The position numbers and the translations under genes are program-made. Source: SZAS-103 sp964640525 (GTDB taxonomy: Bacteria; Pseudomonadota; Gammaproteobacteria; Xanthomonadales; Xanthomonadaceae). Taken from it: a DNA stretch of 7,570 nt. Location: NCBI GenBank assembly GCA_964640525.1, contig CAZXGS010000093.1, forward strand, positions 1 to 7,570, given 5' to 3'. Numbering within the stretch: position 1 is the first letter of the stretch; every line of letters starts with the position of its first letter. This document shows positions 6,578 to 7,570 of the stretch, piece after piece. A model generated the notes under the pieces. It ran no database searches and was not told the origin of the DNA. It saw only the letters and a list, made by a program, of their open reading frames with translations.

Positions 6578-6821
6578 CGACTGTCTTCCTCGGGTCGCTG
6601 CGGCCACAGAAGATAGCCGAGGCGCGCTGGCGCGAGTGCTCTAGCTAGCCATCCGCCATGACCGCCGCCCGCGTTCAAGCAGCGTTGCAATAACTCCGGA
6701 CACCATTGCCCGCGTGCTGTGAGCCGGCGACGGCAGCCGCTGCAAGACATGCCGGCCTCTTCTCCGCACGCATGCGGCTCCCTACGATCATAAGGACTGG
6801 TCACGTCACGAGGGACTGCGC
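6578..6821. other. Intergenic gap between the divergent LysR remnant and LysR gene
   Basis: No coding segment with recognisable similarity was found in these 244 nt. LysR genes often lie divergent from a target with shared operators, so control sites are expected. A short dyad CCGCA-CGCA-TGCGG lies at 6764-6777. A weak sigma70-like pair can be drawn (TTCTCC 6760-6765, 17 nt, TACGAT 6783-6788) in the right place for the gene at 6822, but the -35 match is poor. GCTAGC palindromes occur at 6644-6649 and again at 5804-5809, just outside the other end of the remnant. I see no confident promoter. Confidence 0.35.
6810..6815 (+). promoter_or_regulatory. Ribosome binding site of the LysR gene
   Basis: GAGGGA lies 6 nt before ATG 6822, supporting that start. 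It agrees with the canonical LysR N-terminus MNLRHLRCFIAVAEE. Confidence 0.65.
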
Positions 6822-7570
6822 ATGAACTTACGTCATCTTCGCTGTTTCATTGCTGTAGCCGAGGAACTGCACTTCGGTCGAGCCGCTCGGCGGCTGCACA
6901 TAGAACAATCTCCTCTATCACGCACGATCCGCAAGTTGGAGACAACTCTAGGCGTGACGTTGCTCAGTCGCACGCCGCGGGGCGCAACCCTGACTTGGGC
7001 AGGGCGAGTCTTCCTCGACGACGCCCGCCGCATCATGTTGAGCGTTGAGCAGGCAGTGGCCAGCGCGAAGGCTGCTGCCTCCGGTTCTCAGGGCATTTTG
7101 CGAATCGCGCTGTCGAGAGACATAGGACGGGCGAGGCTATCAGCACTGCTTGCACTGTGCCGCGAAGAGTCGCCGCAGGTAAACATCCGGCTCTCCGAAG
7201 TACCGCTGACCGAACTCGTGCAGGGGCTGAACGCAAATCTGTTCGACGCCGGCTTTGCAATGGTCAATGAAGTGGAGGACGGGATCATTGCTGAGCCGCT
7301 GTGGGCCGACCCCTTGGTAGTGATCCTGCCCGCACGGCACCCGCTTGTAGCCTTCAAGGAAGTGCCGTTGCAGGAAGTGGTGAGCTATCCGCTGGTACTT
7401 TGTGATCCACGGGCATGCCAAGGTTGCGGTCGGCAGAGCGAACGACTGTTCCGCTCTGTCGATGTCCAACCGATCGTGGCTGAGTATGCCGCTTCTCACG
7501 GGCTGATGCTGACGTTGGTGGCCGCAGGGTACGGGCTAGGTTTTTCCACTGCCGCGCACTTGGCAACTTG
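6822..7570 (+). CDS. LysR-family transcriptional regulator (3' end outside window)
   Basis: The frame is open from ATG 6822 to the window end, giving 249 residues of an expected total near 300. Residues 1-60 form the winged helix-turn-helix (MNLRHLRCFIAVAEELHFGR, then QSPLSRTIRKLE and the wing LLSRTPRGATLTWAG). A linker helix follows, then the periplasmic-binding-protein-like effector domain from about residue 90 (LRIALSRDIGRARLSALL, FDAGFAMVNEVEDGIIAEPLW, PLVVILPARHPL, and GLMLTLVAAGYGLGF near the end). A cysteine cluster, Cys194, Cys199 and Cys202 (CDPRACQGCGRQ), stands out in the effector domain. LysR proteins usually act as tetramers on nearby or divergent promoters. The divergent neighbour is now only a broken paralogue, so the target is either in the window's + strand cluster or downstream. 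The inducer is unknown. Confidence 0.92.
   Translation, partial: MNLRHLRCFIAVAEELHFGRAARRLHIEQSPLSRTIRKLETTLGVTLLSRTPRGATLTWAGRVFLDDARRIMLSVEQAVASAKAAASGSQGILRIALSRDIGRARLSALLALCREESPQVNIRLSEVPLTELVQGLNANLFDAGFAMVNEVEDGIIAEPLWADPLVVILPARHPLVAFKEVPLQEVVSYPLVLCDPRACQGCGRQSERLFRSVDVQPIVAEYAASHGLMLTLVAAGYGLGFSTAAHLAT

Noticed and set aside
6508..6804. - strand open frame crossing the intergenic gap, with a CSGC motif near its start
   Set aside because: Low-complexity composition, no recognisable domain, and it overlaps the LysR remnant in another frame.

Overview
The window is GC-rich and gene-dense. Six complete genes, and two that run off the window edges, all read on the + strand; a decayed regulator gene lies on the - strand. 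The outer-membrane proteins (an efflux lipoprotein and an LpxR-type lipid A deacylase) and a periplasmic class II c-type cytochrome point to a Gram-negative proteobacterium, most likely beta or gamma. Species cannot be named from the sequence. No RNA gene, insertion sequence or CRISPR array was seen.

Layout. Positions 1-48 hold the last codons of an upstream gene whose stop overlaps (ATGA) the start of a NodT/OprM-like outer-membrane efflux lipoprotein (45-1583). A small DUF2892 membrane protein (1604-1807), a beta-CASP metallo-beta-lactamase-fold putative ribonuclease (1815-3224), a LOG-family nucleotide phosphoribohydrolase (3224-4090) and an LpxR/DUF2219 outer-membrane lipid A deacylase (start 4144 or 4087, to 5286) follow with tiny gaps or overlaps. 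After about 60 nt comes a c556-like class II cytochrome c (5347-5808). All of these could share one transcript.

From about 5868 to 6577 the - strand carries the remains of a LysR-family regulator, broken by a nonsense codon and several frameshifts and cut short at its C-terminus. A roughly 240-nt gap separates it from an intact, divergently oriented LysR-family gene that starts at 6822 and runs off the window end. The two regulators are clearly related.

Function. The cluster mixes envelope functions (efflux channel, lipid A 3'-O-deacylation, small membrane protein) with cytosolic RNA and nucleotide processing (beta-CASP nuclease, LOG enzyme) and a periplasmic electron carrier. The tight coupling MBL-LOG-LpxR is direct sequence evidence for co-expression; a shared physiological role, perhaps an envelope or respiratory stress response, is inference. 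No obviously new defence or mobile system was found. The most unusual points are the operon composition, the start choices of LpxR and the cytochrome, and the decaying regulator beside its paralogue.
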